Under the pieces are notes generated by a model that did not search any database, was not told where the DNA came from, and saw only the letters and a list, made by a program, of their open reading frames with translations. A program made the translations under genes and the position numbers. From Ignavibacteriales bacterium (lineage in GTDB: Bacteria; Bacteroidota; Ignavibacteria; Ignavibacteriales; Ignavibacteriaceae): DNA of 64,000 nucleotides. Of this stretch, positions 1-8,899 are shown in pieces (within the stretch, counting starts at the first letter, position 1; every line of letters starts with the position of its first letter). The stretch lies in NCBI GenBank assembly GCA_003538625.1, contig DPRR01000026.1:1-64000 (forward strand). The letters are read 5' to 3'.

Positions 1-22
1 CGCTTGCGGCGGGGTAGTTCAT

Positions 23-1150
23 TTATTCAACTTTATAAAGTGTAATCTTACCATTCACGTCTTTCACAATAAATTCATTTTTATCGATTACATTAATTGA
101 GGTTATTGGTATTTGATCAGGAGAGATTAATTCCACGGGGAAAAAATTTGAATCAAATGTATATAATGAGCCATCCGAAAATCCAACCAGTGTACTATTT
201 TTATTTTCTGCCATAACAAAAGTGAATATCTCAGTTTTTTTAAAATCAATTTTACCAATCTCTTTTCCATTCTTAGAATTACAAATTGTCATTAGTCCTT
301 TATTATCAATTAAAAATAATCTTTGTTTATCCGAACTAATATAAAATTGATTTATAGCTCCCTTTGTATTTGATGACCAGATTTTTTTACCAAGCAAAAG
401 ATCAAAAGCAATAAGATTCCCATCAGGTGTTAATGAAAATATATTGATTCCATCGCTCAGAGGATAATTTATTCTTTTAAGATTTTGGTTTTCAACAAAC
501 TCATATTTCCAGTTTAGTGATCCTGTTTTTGGATTCACGTTATACAAAGATGAATTGGCACTAATAAATAATAATTTATCATTTTGAAATAATGGTGTCG
601 AGATAATTGGACTGGTTGAAATATTTTTGCTCCAGAGCAATTCAAATGTAAAGGCATCGTAGCAAAAAATATTACCATCTGAAGTACCCAGTACAACGGC
701 TTTACTTTTTATATTTGAACTGGTAATATCTATCAGCAGGAGACCTGTAGTAATGTTTTCACCAATGCCAACAACCTGAATTACATCACCAGTATTAGAA
801 TTTATTGAGTAGAGATCACCTTCCTCTGTGCCGGCTAAAAATAAATCTTTATAAAGCACAGAATTATTTGGAATAAATCCCTGCACTTCGTTCATCCATT
901 TCTCTTTACCAGAAAAATCGTAACAATATATTTGTCCACTATCAAGCGTAAAGTAAATCCAGTTTGAGGATAATAAGATGTCTGTTGAACTAAAGTTGGT
1001 ATTCTTAATTTCCCAAACACTTTGAATTGTAGAATCTTTAGTATGTGTGATTGAATCTATGGGTGCGTAATTTCCTTCTTGAATAGAGGCGGAAAGAGAA
1101 ATATTAATAGCGATTATAAGACCGATCAAAAGCTTAACTTCCAAACTCAT
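23..1150 (-). CDS. exported PQQ-type beta-propeller protein
   Basis: A 375-residue protein with an N-terminal hydrophobic stretch (about residues 5-21) that looks like a Sec signal peptide. The body has repeated blades in which short beta strands alternate with turns such as YCYDFSGKEKW, IYSINSNTGDVIQ, LYNVNPKTGSLNW and IAFDLLLGKKIW. This is the pattern of PQQ-like or outer-membrane-assembly (BamB-like) beta-propellers. No catalytic motif is visible, so a scaffold or ligand-binding role outside the inner membrane is inferred. It is divergent from the bat operon and its downstream neighbour lies outside the window. BamB itself is normally a lipoprotein, and no lipobox cysteine is seen here, so I do not call it BamB. 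Confidence 0.75.
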   Translation of the reverse strand: MSLEVKLLIGLIIAINISLSASIQEGNYAPIDSITHTKDSTIQSVWEIKNTNFSSTDILLSSNWIYFTLDSGQIYCYDFSGKEKWMNEVQGFIPNNSVLYKDLFLAGTEEGDLYSINSNTGDVIQVVGIGENITTGLLLIDITSSNIKSKAVVLGTSDGNIFCYDAFTFELLWSKNISTSPIISTPLFQNDKLLFISANSSLYNVNPKTGSLNWKYEFVENQNLKRINYPLSDGINIFSLTPDGNLIAFDLLLGKKIWSSNTKGAINQFYISSDKQRLFLIDNKGLMTICNSKNGKEIGKIDFKKTEIFTFVMAENKNSTLVGFSDGSLYTFDSNFFPVELISPDQIPITSINVIDKNEFIVKDVNGKITLYKVE

Positions 1151-1299
1151 TTTTTAAATATCCTGCAATATGTGTTGATCCATTAAAAGACATATTTAAT
1201 ACCGGTCAAATTTAATAAAATTAGAGAAATGTTGATTTATTATGCTCTTCACTTTAATGATTAGAATTATATTAGCATAGTTAATCAAAATAAAATTCC

Positions 1300-1330
1300 T
1301 TGCATTAAAAATGCAACATTTATAAGTTTG
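1300..1330 (+). promoter_or_regulatory. candidate bat-operon promoter with overlapping palindrome
   Basis: TTG at 1300-1302 is followed by exactly 20 bases and then TAAGTTTG at 1323-1330. This matches the Bacteroidetes-type promoter pattern (-33 TTTG, -7 TAnnTTTG). A perfect inverted repeat, TTGCATT-AAA-AATGCAA (1300-1316), covers the -33 element and half the spacer, where a repressor or activator would bind. The predicted transcript would start near 1337, about 50 bases before moxR. This is inferred from sequence only. Confidence 0.45.
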
Positions 1331-1388
1331 GCAGCGTCTAATCAAAATTAAATTCAAAGATTTTTTTACTAAATAAAGAGGTTCTGCT

Positions 1389-2372
1389 TTGGATATTGTT
1401 GCATTAAATGAAAAGATAAAAAACGAAAGTGCATTTATCGATTTACTTATGAGTGAAATCGGTAAGGTAATTGTCGGGCAAAAAGTTATGGTTGAAAGAT
1501 TGATAATCGGATTGCTTGGCAATGGTCACATCCTGCTTGAAGGGGTGCCCGGTCTTGCAAAAACACTTGCCATTAAAACATTAGCTGCAGCAATGAAAGC
1601 TAAGTTTCAAAGAATACAGTTCACACCGGATCTATTACCAGCGGATTTAATTGGCACGCAAATTTATAATCAGAAAGATGGAAACTTTCTTATTCGTAAG
1701 GGACCAATCTTTTCAAATTTTATACTTGCTGATGAAATTAACCGTGCGCCTGCAAAAGTGCAGAGTGCTTTGCTTGAAGCAATGCAGGAAAGACAAATAA
1801 CAATTGGCGAATCTACCTTTAAACTTGATGAACCGTTTTTAGTTCTTGCAACACAGAATCCAATTGAGCAGGAAGGTACATATCCTTTGCCTGAAGCGCA
1901 GGTGGATAGATTTATGTTGAAGATTGTTATTACTTATCCCGAAAGATCTGAAGAGCTTGCTATAATGCGACAGAATATAAGCTTGATTGAAACAAAGATT
2001 AATCCGGTTGTTTCTCCTGAAGAAATTCTTAAAGCACGAAATCTTTTAAGTGAAGTTTATATCGATGAAAAAATTGAAAAGTACATACTTGATATAGTTT
2101 TTGCTACTCGTAATCCTAAACAATTTGGTTTAAATAGTTTGGCTGATATGATTAGTTATGGTGCTTCACCAAGAGCTACAATTAATCTTGCAATCGGTGC
2201 AAAAGCAATGGCATTTATTAAAAGAAGAGGATACGTAATTCCGGAAGATGTTAGAGCAATTTGTCTGGATGTGTTAAGGCATCGTGTTGCAGTTACATAT
2301 GAAGCTGAGGCTGAGGAAATCACAAGTGAAAATGTAATCCAGGAAATATTGAATAAAGTTGTTGTTCCATAA
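1389..2372 (+). CDS. moxR: MoxR-family AAA+ ATPase
   Basis: A 327-residue MoxR-type AAA+ ATPase. The Walker A motif GVPGLAKT lies near residue 55 and the Walker B motif LADEINRA near residue 115. The family-typical lid region follows. MoxR proteins act as chaperone-like ATPases that work with von Willebrand factor A (VWA) proteins, which are encoded just downstream here. The start is TTG at 1389, preceded by an AAAGAGG ribosome binding site seven bases upstream, and no better in-frame ATG exists before conserved sequence. It is the first gene of a run of eight co-directional genes with overlaps or gaps of at most a few bases. The family assignment is very secure; the exact client is inferred from context. 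Confidence 0.95.
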   Translation: MDIVALNEKIKNESAFIDLLMSEIGKVIVGQKVMVERLIIGLLGNGHILLEGVPGLAKTLAIKTLAAAMKAKFQRIQFTPDLLPADLIGTQIYNQKDGNFLIRKGPIFSNFILADEINRAPAKVQSALLEAMQERQITIGESTFKLDEPFLVLATQNPIEQEGTYPLPEAQVDRFMLKIVITYPERSEELAIMRQNISLIETKINPVVSPEEILKARNLLSEVYIDEKIEKYILDIVFATRNPKQFGLNSLADMISYGASPRATINLAIGAKAMAFIKRRGYVIPEDVRAICLDVLRHRVAVTYEAEAEEITSENVIQEILNKVVVP

Positions 2373-2374
2373 AA

Positions 2375-3250
2375 ATGCTTACTAAAGAACTTCTAAAACA
2401 AGTCAGGCAAATTGAAATTCGAACGAAAGGTCTTGTAAACCAGGTCTTTTCCGGGGAATATCATTCCGTTTTTAAAGGGCGCGGAATGGAATTTTCCGAA
2501 GTTCGGGAATATCAATTTGGTGATGATATAAGAAACATCGATTGGAATGTTACTGCAAGATTCGGTCATCCATACATAAAAGTATTTGAAGAAGAACGTG
2601 AATTGACCGTTATGCTTATGGTTGATTTGAGCGGATCATTAATGTTTGGTTCAGTTGCAAAAACCAAACAGAGAATTGCTGCCGAACTTAGTGCAATCCT
2701 GGCATTTTCTGCTTTAAAGAATAATGATAAAGTTGGTTTAATTTTATTTACAGATAAAATTGAAAAATTTGTTCCTCCAAGAAAGGGAAGGAAACACGTT
2801 TTAAGAATTATCCGTGAAGTACTTTCTTTTGAACCTGAAGGAAAGACAACAAATATTAAGGGTGCCTTGGAGTTTATGAACAATGCAATCAAGAAAAAAT
2901 CCATTGCATTTTTAATTTCAGATTTTCTTGATGAAGGTTATGAAAAAATTTTGAGAATTGTAGGCAGAAAACATGATTTAATAGGTATCGTTTTGGATGA
3001 CAGACGTGAAAAAGAATTTCCAAATGTTGGTTTAGTCAAACTGGTTGATGCTGAAACAGGTATAGAAAGATGGATCGATACGGGCAGCAATAGAGTCCGC
3101 TCACAAATGGTTACTGATCAGAAGGATAGAGAAAAAGTTAGAAATTCAGTTTTTATAAAAAGCGGATTAGACAGAATTGAAGTAACAACGGGCTCCAATT
3201 ATTTACAACCCTTAGTGCAATTTTTTAGAAGACGTGAGAAGAGATGGTAA
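2375..3250 (+). CDS. DUF58 protein of the aerotolerance operon
   Basis: A 291-residue soluble protein with the DUF58 signature near its N-terminus (GEYHSVFKGRGMEFSEVREY, then DDIRNIDWNVTARFG) followed by a VWA-like fold. The metal-site-like sequence MVDLSGSL is at about residues 85-92. No membrane segment is visible. DUF58 proteins are almost always encoded next to moxR and are thought to be partners of the ATPase. The gene starts two bases after moxR ends and overlaps the next gene by seven bases, so it is part of the same coupled operon. Confidence 0.93.
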   Translation: MLTKELLKQVRQIEIRTKGLVNQVFSGEYHSVFKGRGMEFSEVREYQFGDDIRNIDWNVTARFGHPYIKVFEEERELTVMLMVDLSGSLMFGSVAKTKQRIAAELSAILAFSALKNNDKVGLILFTDKIEKFVPPRKGRKHVLRIIREVLSFEPEGKTTNIKGALEFMNNAIKKKSIAFLISDFLDEGYEKILRIVGRKHDLIGIVLDDRREKEFPNVGLVKLVDAETGIERWIDTGSNRVRSQMVTDQKDREKVRNSVFIKSGLDRIEVTTGSNYLQPLVQFFRRREKRW

Positions 3251-4194
3251 AGAAGTTTTTGTTTGTATTAATATTTATTCCGGTACTCTCACTTTTTGCA
3301 CAGGAAATAAAAGTAACTGCGGCAACAGATACCACTGATTATCTTATCGGTGATTACATAAAATATTCACTGACAATCCAGACTGATGAAAATGTTTTCA
3401 TCATCAATCCATTTTTTAAAGACAGCTTAAAAAGCATTGATGTAATAAAATATGGAGACCCGGTCGTTAGTGAAAATCAATCAGGAAAATTAATTAAATA
3501 TGAATCTATCCTAAGCCGGTACGACTCAGCTGAAGTTACAATTCCTGAAATAAAAATTGAATACAGAACTAAAAACGATACTACTTTAAAAAGTATTTTA
3601 TCCAATGCTGTAACCTTTAATGTGCATTCCGTTCCGGTTGCAATGAAAGAAGAAATTAAAGACATAAAACCGCCGATCCGTTTGTTTAATTATCTCTTCA
3701 TTATTTATATAATAATTGCATTAGTATTGTTGATTGCTGGTTATTTTATTTACAAAAAATATTTTAAGAATAAACCGCAACCTGTAATAAAATCAAAGGT
3801 GGAAAAAATTCCGCTTCACAAATTGACGCTTAGTAAACTGGAGAAGCTGGAAAAAGAGGAGTTATGGCAAAAGGGTTTTGTAAAGGATTATCATTCCAGG
3901 ATCACTGAGATTATTCGTGATTATTTTGAAAAACAATTTAATCTTCCAGCCTTAGAACAAACAACAACAGATCTACTCAAACTTTTGAGCAGGCATCCAT
4001 CTGGTATAAAAGTTCTGGATATTACATCTAAATTTTTAAATAATGCCGACCTGGTAAAATTTGCCAAATTTATTCCTTTGGAAAATGTAAATCTTGAGAT
4101 GATGACACAGGCAAAAGAAATAGTTACAAAAACAATTACGGCGCAAAAAGAAATTGAGGCTGAAGTGGAAGTAAAAGAGGCTGCAAATGTTTAA
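3244..4194 (+). CDS. membrane protein of bat operon with BatD-like C-terminal region
   Basis: A 316-residue protein. A signal peptide (about residues 1-19, ending FAQ) is followed by a beta-rich periplasmic domain to about residue 138. One transmembrane helix lies at about 142-168 and a charged helical cytoplasmic tail follows. The tail (around HSRITEIIRDYFEKQFNLPALE) resembles the tail of BatD in this same operon (around FGYLEDKFHIPKSEFTLDRA). It is therefore probably a shorter paralogue or partner of BatD, similar to DUF4381-type proteins. It overlaps both the DUF58 gene and batA. Precise function is unknown; a structural role in a membrane complex of VWA proteins is inferred. Confidence 0.8.
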   Translation: MVKKFLFVLIFIPVLSLFAQEIKVTAATDTTDYLIGDYIKYSLTIQTDENVFIINPFFKDSLKSIDVIKYGDPVVSENQSGKLIKYESILSRYDSAEVTIPEIKIEYRTKNDTTLKSILSNAVTFNVHSVPVAMKEEIKDIKPPIRLFNYLFIIYIIIALVLLIAGYFIYKKYFKNKPQPVIKSKVEKIPLHKLTLSKLEKLEKEELWQKGFVKDYHSRITEIIRDYFEKQFNLPALEQTTTDLLKLLSRHPSGIKVLDITSKFLNNADLVKFAKFIPLENVNLEMMTQAKEIVTKTITAQKEIEAEVEVKEAANV

Positions 4195-5182
4195 GGAAAT
4201 TTCATTTGCATATCCCTGGATTTTATACTTCCTTTTGGTAATACCAATTTTAGCAGCATGGTACATTTGGCAGGGAAGAAAAAAATTAGCTGCAATTACT
4301 TATTCTTCACTTAGGATGTTCAATAAAATTCCGGTTACTTTACGAGAGCGGTTAAGACATCTGCCATTTGTTTTAAGAATGTTAGCACTATTATTCTTAA
4401 TAATTGCACTGGCACGCCCGCAAAATTTTTCTGCCGGGCAGAGCGTTAACTCCGAAGGAATTGATATTGCAATGGTTCTCGATATTTCCGGTAGTATGCT
4501 TGCGGAAGATTTTAAGCCAAACCGTTTAGAAGCTGCAAAAGAAGTAATTGATAAATTTGTAAGCGCAAGAACTACAGATAGAATCGGGTTGGTTATTTTT
4601 TCGCGTGAAGCATTTACTCAATGTCCGCTTACAATCGATTACTCGGTTCTGCGTAATCTTTTGGGTGGTATAAAAACGGGAATGATTGAGGACGGTACTG
4701 CTATTGGTAATGGTATTGCAAATGGTGTAAATAGATTAAAAGATAGTAATGCTGAAAGTAAAGTAATAATCCTTCTAACAGATGGAGTAAATAATGCGGG
4801 CGAAGTAGATCCGGTTTCTGCCGCAGAGATTGCCTCAACTTTTGGAATTAGAATTTATACAATCGGAGTTGGAACACGTGGAGAAGCACCGTACCCCGTT
4901 CAAACTCCATTCGGAACAAGATATCAAATGGTTCCTGTTGAAATTGATGAAGCAATTTTGAAAAAAATAGCTGAGATAACAGGAGGAGAATATTTTCGTG
5001 CAACGAATAATAAAGCTCTTGAAGAAATCTATAATAAGATTGATAAAATGGAGAAGACTAAAATTGAGATTACATCTTACCGAAATGCTAAGGAGCTTTT
5101 TGCCGGATATTTAGAAATTGGATTTTTATTGCTGATCCTGGAATTGCTTGCATCAAAAACAATTTTAAGGAAGCTGCCGTAA
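4187..5182 (+). CDS. batA: BatA, membrane-anchored VWA protein
   Basis: A 331-residue VWA-domain membrane protein. Two N-terminal transmembrane helices (about 7-26 and 60-79) precede a VWA domain with an intact metal-ion-dependent adhesion site (MIDAS), DISGSM near residue 98. A C-terminal helix (about 305-325) re-enters the membrane. This is the topology of BatA/BatB from the Bacteroides aerotolerance operon. The first bases overlap the preceding gene, and its stop codon overlaps the batB start as TAATG, which indicates translational coupling. The Bat system has been linked to oxygen tolerance and envelope stress, but its biochemistry is not settled. Confidence 0.94.
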   Translation: MFKEISFAYPWILYFLLVIPILAAWYIWQGRKKLAAITYSSLRMFNKIPVTLRERLRHLPFVLRMLALLFLIIALARPQNFSAGQSVNSEGIDIAMVLDISGSMLAEDFKPNRLEAAKEVIDKFVSARTTDRIGLVIFSREAFTQCPLTIDYSVLRNLLGGIKTGMIEDGTAIGNGIANGVNRLKDSNAESKVIILLTDGVNNAGEVDPVSAAEIASTFGIRIYTIGVGTRGEAPYPVQTPFGTRYQMVPVEIDEAILKKIAEITGGEYFRATNNKALEEIYNKIDKMEKTKIEITSYRNAKELFAGYLEIGFLLLILELLASKTILRKLP

Positions 5183-6231
5183 TGTTTAAGTTTGCAAATC
5201 CGGAATATCTTATTGCACTTTGGATAATTCCTGTATTGATTGTTTTATTTATTTTATTTAATAAAAATAGAAAAAGATTACTTGAAAAGTTTGCGGATAA
5301 ATCGCTTCATAAATCAATCATTTATTCATTCAGTGGAGTAAAATCCAAAATAAAATTTACACTTATACTTGCAGCTCTTTCTCTGCTGATAATTGCATAT
5401 GCAAATCCACAGGTGGGAACCAAAATGCAGGAAGTTAAGCAAACCGGTATTGATGTTTATATTTTACTTGATGTGTCAAGAAGTATGCAGGCAGAGGATA
5501 TTAAACCGAACAGATTAGAAAAAGCTAAATATCAAATATCAAATCTTATCCAAAAACTCCGCGGCGATAGGATAGGATTGATAATATTTTCAGGAGAAGC
5601 TTACATTCAATTCCCTTTAACTACAGATTATTCCGCAGCAAATCTTTTTCTATCCGCTGTAGATTTTAGTTCTGTTCCGCAGCCGGGAACAGCAATTGCA
5701 TCGGCAATTAATATGGCTGTGCAATCATTTGATTCAGCTGCAACTGATAAAGCCATCATTATAATTACAGATGGAGAAGATCATGAAGGAGATATTGATA
5801 ATGCTGTAGAAAAAGCAACCGACAAAGACATTAAAATTTATACAATAGGTTTGGGTTCGCCGGAAGGAGTGCCGATTCCGGTTTACGATAATCGAGGCAA
5901 TGAAATCGGCTATAAACAGGATAACAATGGACAGACTATTTTAACAAAGCTTAATGAAAACATTTTAAAAAAAATTGCCAATGATGGAAATGGAAAATAC
6001 TACAGGGGTAATAATTATGAGGACTATCTTGACAAAATTTATTCTGATCTTTCTAAATTAGAGCAAGCTGAATATGGGGTGAAAAAAGTCACTGATTACG
6101 AAGATCGTTTCTATTATTTTTTAGCACCGGCAATTTTATTGTTACTAATGGAAATATTTGTAACTGATAAACGTTCACCCTTCTTTACAAGATTGAATAG
6201 AAAATTAGGAATTGAAGCAGAAGAAAAATGA
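5182..6231 (+). CDS. batB: BatB, membrane-anchored VWA protein
   Basis: A 349-residue paralogue of BatA with the same layout: N-terminal helices (about 8-27 and 59-77), a VWA domain with the MIDAS motif DVSRSM near residue 95, and a C-terminal transmembrane helix near residue 315. BatA and BatB probably form a complex in the inner membrane with their VWA domains in the periplasm. The start codon overlaps the batA stop, and its stop overlaps the batC start as ATGA. Nothing in the domain looks decayed. Confidence 0.94.
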   Translation: MFKFANPEYLIALWIIPVLIVLFILFNKNRKRLLEKFADKSLHKSIIYSFSGVKSKIKFTLILAALSLLIIAYANPQVGTKMQEVKQTGIDVYILLDVSRSMQAEDIKPNRLEKAKYQISNLIQKLRGDRIGLIIFSGEAYIQFPLTTDYSAANLFLSAVDFSSVPQPGTAIASAINMAVQSFDSAATDKAIIIITDGEDHEGDIDNAVEKATDKDIKIYTIGLGSPEGVPIPVYDNRGNEIGYKQDNNGQTILTKLNENILKKIANDGNGKYYRGNNYEDYLDKIYSDLSKLEQAEYGVKKVTDYEDRFYYFLAPAILLLLMEIFVTDKRSPFFTRLNRKLGIEAEEK

Positions 6232-7100
6232 TTAGAAATAAATCAAATAAAATTATTGGTGATTCTTTTGTGTCTTTGTGCTTTTGCGACGCAAGGGAAC
6301 AAAAATCTATTAGCCACAAAAACACTAAAACACTAAATTCCACTAAAAGTAACTTTAATTTATTTGAAATTATTTTTGTTGTCTCTTTTCTTATTACGGG
6401 TATAAGTTTTGCTCAATCTAACAGAAGCACTCTAAATAATGGTGTTGATAAATACGAAGAAAAAAAATATACGGATGCGGAGCTTGACTTTAGAAAAATC
6501 GTAGAAAATTCACCGGAAAGTTTTGAAGCAAAATTTAATCTTGGTGATTCTTATTATAAACAGGGGAAATATGATGATGCTATAAAATCATTTAATGGCG
6601 CTCTGGAAAGTGCTGGTAATGATGACTTACGTGCAAAAATCTATCACAACATAGGTAACTCATTACTCAAATCAAACAAAGTGCAGGAAAGTGTTGAAGC
6701 GTATAAAAACGCACTAAAATTTAATCCTAATGATCAGGATACAAAGTATAATTTATCTTACGCTCTGGAATTGTTGAAGAATAAAGACAAGAACAAGCAG
6801 GATCAAAATAAAAATGATAAGAATGATCAGAAAAAAGATGATCAGAAAAATCAGCAGAATCAAAATCAAGACCAGCAAAATAAAGATCAGAATAAACAGG
6901 ATCAGAAACAAAATCCTGAACCTAAGGACCAGGATGCAAAGCAGGATAATACTAAACAGTCTTCACAGCCCAAGGAGCAAAAAATTTCGAAAGATGAGGC
7001 AAATAGAATTCTTGATGCATTAAAGAATAATGAAAAAGATCTTCAGAAGATTTTAAGAAAGCAAACAGGCAAGGTTAAAAAAACGGATAAAGATTGGTAA
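6228..7100 (+). CDS. batC: BatC, TPR protein with repeat-derived N-terminal extension
   Basis: A 290-residue TPR protein. TPR units occupy about residues 65-185, for example AKFNLGDSYYKQGKYDDAIKSF and IYHNIGNSLLKSNKVQES. A very Q/N/K/D-rich linker (about 190-245) and a short helical end follow. The start ATG overlaps the batB stop. The hydrophobic signal-like segment (LFEIIFVVSFLITGISFAQS) begins only near residue 44. Residues about 12-40 are encoded by an imperfect inverted repeat (6263-6347), so the normal start of the signal peptide has apparently been displaced by a small in-frame repeat. No ATG, GTG or TTG with a ribosome site is seen between the repeat and the signal segment. BatC is expected to work with BatA and BatB. 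Confidence 0.88.
   Translation: MIRNKSNKIIGDSFVSLCFCDAREQKSISHKNTKTLNSTKSNFNLFEIIFVVSFLITGISFAQSNRSTLNNGVDKYEEKKYTDAELDFRKIVENSPESFEAKFNLGDSYYKQGKYDDAIKSFNGALESAGNDDLRAKIYHNIGNSLLKSNKVQESVEAYKNALKFNPNDQDTKYNLSYALELLKNKDKNKQDQNKNDKNDQKKDDQKNQQNQNQDQQNKDQNKQDQKQNPEPKDQDAKQDNTKQSSQPKEQKISKDEANRILDALKNNEKDLQKILRKQTGKVKKTDKDW
6263..6347. repeat. small palindromic repeat inside batC
   Basis: The left arm TTTTGTGTCTTTGTG (6267-6281) is an imperfect reverse complement of the right arm CACAAAAACACTAAAA (6316-6331), and a further CACTAAA unit lies at 6331-6337. It looks like the CACTAAG/CTTAGTG class of short palindromic repeats and resembles the element at 51123-51198. It lies in frame within the 5' end of batC. 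Confidence 0.55.
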
Positions 7101-8899
7101 TGTTAAAATCTGTTTTATTCAGCATTTTAATTTTATTTGTGTCACTGATAAAAGCACAATCATTTGTGGCTACAGTTGATAACAATACCGTTGCTGAGAA
7201 TGATCGATTTGAACTGCGCTTTACTTTTGAAGGCAATAATTTAAATGGACTGAAAAATTTTAATCCGCCTTCGCTAAAAGAATTCAGGGTTCTGTCCGGT
7301 CCAAATCAATCAACCAGTATGCAAATTATTAATGGTGTTTCGTCTTCATCATTAACTTTATCTTACATTTTAATGCCGAATACAACCGGCGCCTATACAA
7401 TTGGTAGTGCATCAATCCAGTTTGAAGGCAAATCATTTACTACTGATCCGATAAAAATTACTGTTATTAAGGGATCACCAAAACCTAAAGATGCATCAGA
7501 TAATCAAATATCGAACGAAGAGATCGCAAAAAATCTTTTTATCAAAGCTACAATTGATAAGAATAAAGTTTATTTAGGAGAACAAGTTACAATTACGTAC
7601 AAACTTTATACACGACTTAATATTGCGGCGCAAATGTCTGTGGATAAACTTCCGCAGTATCAGGGATTTTGGGCTGAAGAACTTGAAACAGCAAAAAACA
7701 TTTCATTTACCAGAGAAGTTATTGATGGTAAACAATACAGCGTAGGATTACTAAAACGTGCTGCATTATTTCCCAATCAGACAGGTAAATTGGAAGTAAC
7801 GCCGTTTCAGTTAACCATTCCGATACAAGTTCAAAAGAAAAAAAATCCAAATTATGTTTGGGATGATTTTTTTGGTGATCCTTTTGGGCGTTCAGAAATT
7901 GTTGAGTATCAGGCAAATTCCAATACACTTAAGGTTGAGGTAATGCCACTGCCTGAAAACAATAAGCCATCAACATTCAGAGGTGCAGTCGGCAGATTTG
8001 ATTTTTCTGCTTCTATGGACAAATCGCAGGCACGCACTAACGAACTTATTTCATTACAATTAAATATTTCAGGTACAGGTAATATCAAACTGTTAGAATT
8101 GCCCCCGTTTGAATTGCCGAACGGATTTGAGAAGTATGATCCCAAAATTGATGAGCAAATTAACAGAAGCGGAAAAATAAGCGGGGTTAAAAAAGCGGAA
8201 TATTTATTAATACCCAGAGTAGCAGGTACGCGGGTTATTCCACCTATCGAATTTTCGTATTTTGATCCAGAAAAAAAATCATATCAAACAATCACTTCAA
8301 AATCTTTTAACATTGCAATTGAGCAAGGGCAGACCACTGCAGGCGAATTATCAAATCAGCAAAATATTGAACAACTCGAAAGCGATATACGATTTATTAA
8401 AACTGATTTCTCAGATATTGAGAAAAAGAGTGATATACTTTTATTTAAACCAGGATTTTGGATTGCATCGATAGCACCATTACTTGCAACTTTTGTGTTG
8501 ATAGGCTGGAAAAGAAAGCAGGATAAACTTTCAGGTAATCAGCAATTACTTCGATATTCCAAAGCGGAAAAAGTTGCCCGAAACAGATTTAAAAAAGCCA
8601 AAAAATTTATGGAGCAAAATAATATCGAACTTTTTTATTCAGAAATTTCACAAGCTCTATTTGGATATCTTGAAGACAAATTTCATATCCCGAAATCAGA
8701 ATTTACACTTGATAGAGCGGCAGATGAATTGATCAGAAGAAATATAAAACCCGAACTGGTTGATAAGATGAAAACCAATGCTCAGAAATGTGAGTTTATA
8801 AGATTTGCACCCGGCACAAATCCTTCACAGGCAATGACTGAAATGTACAATTCTTTTTCTGCAGTTGTAATTGATATTGAAAGATCAATAGCAAAATGA
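7100..8899 (+). CDS. batD: BatD family protein
   Basis: A 599-residue protein. The signal peptide (about 1-20, ending KAQ) is followed by tandem beta-sandwich regions facing the periplasm, one transmembrane helix at about residues 452-471, and a basic helical cytoplasmic tail. This is the normal BatD layout. I chose the ATG at 7100, which forms a TAATG overlap with the batC stop, rather than a TTG two codons upstream. The beta domains probably contact the VWA domains of BatA and BatB. No enzymatic motif is seen. Confidence 0.9.
   Translation: MLKSVLFSILILFVSLIKAQSFVATVDNNTVAENDRFELRFTFEGNNLNGLKNFNPPSLKEFRVLSGPNQSTSMQIINGVSSSSLTLSYILMPNTTGAYTIGSASIQFEGKSFTTDPIKITVIKGSPKPKDASDNQISNEEIAKNLFIKATIDKNKVYLGEQVTITYKLYTRLNIAAQMSVDKLPQYQGFWAEELETAKNISFTREVIDGKQYSVGLLKRAALFPNQTGKLEVTPFQLTIPIQVQKKKNPNYVWDDFFGDPFGRSEIVEYQANSNTLKVEVMPLPENNKPSTFRGAVGRFDFSASMDKSQARTNELISLQLNISGTGNIKLLELPPFELPNGFEKYDPKIDEQINRSGKISGVKKAEYLLIPRVAGTRVIPPIEFSYFDPEKKSYQTITSKSFNIAIEQGQTTAGELSNQQNIEQLESDIRFIKTDFSDIEKKSDILLFKPGFWIASIAPLLATFVLIGWKRKQDKLSGNQQLLRYSKAEKVARNRFKKAKKFMEQNNIELFYSEISQALFGYLEDKFHIPKSEFTLDRAADELIRRNIKPELVDKMKTNAQKCEFIRFAPGTNPSQAMTEMYNSFSAVVIDIERSIAK

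Noticed and set aside
6814..7023. Lys/Arg/Ile-rich open frame inside batC
   Set aside because: It is a shadow of the low-complexity Q/N/K/D linker of BatC in another frame, with no ribosome site or recognisable domain.
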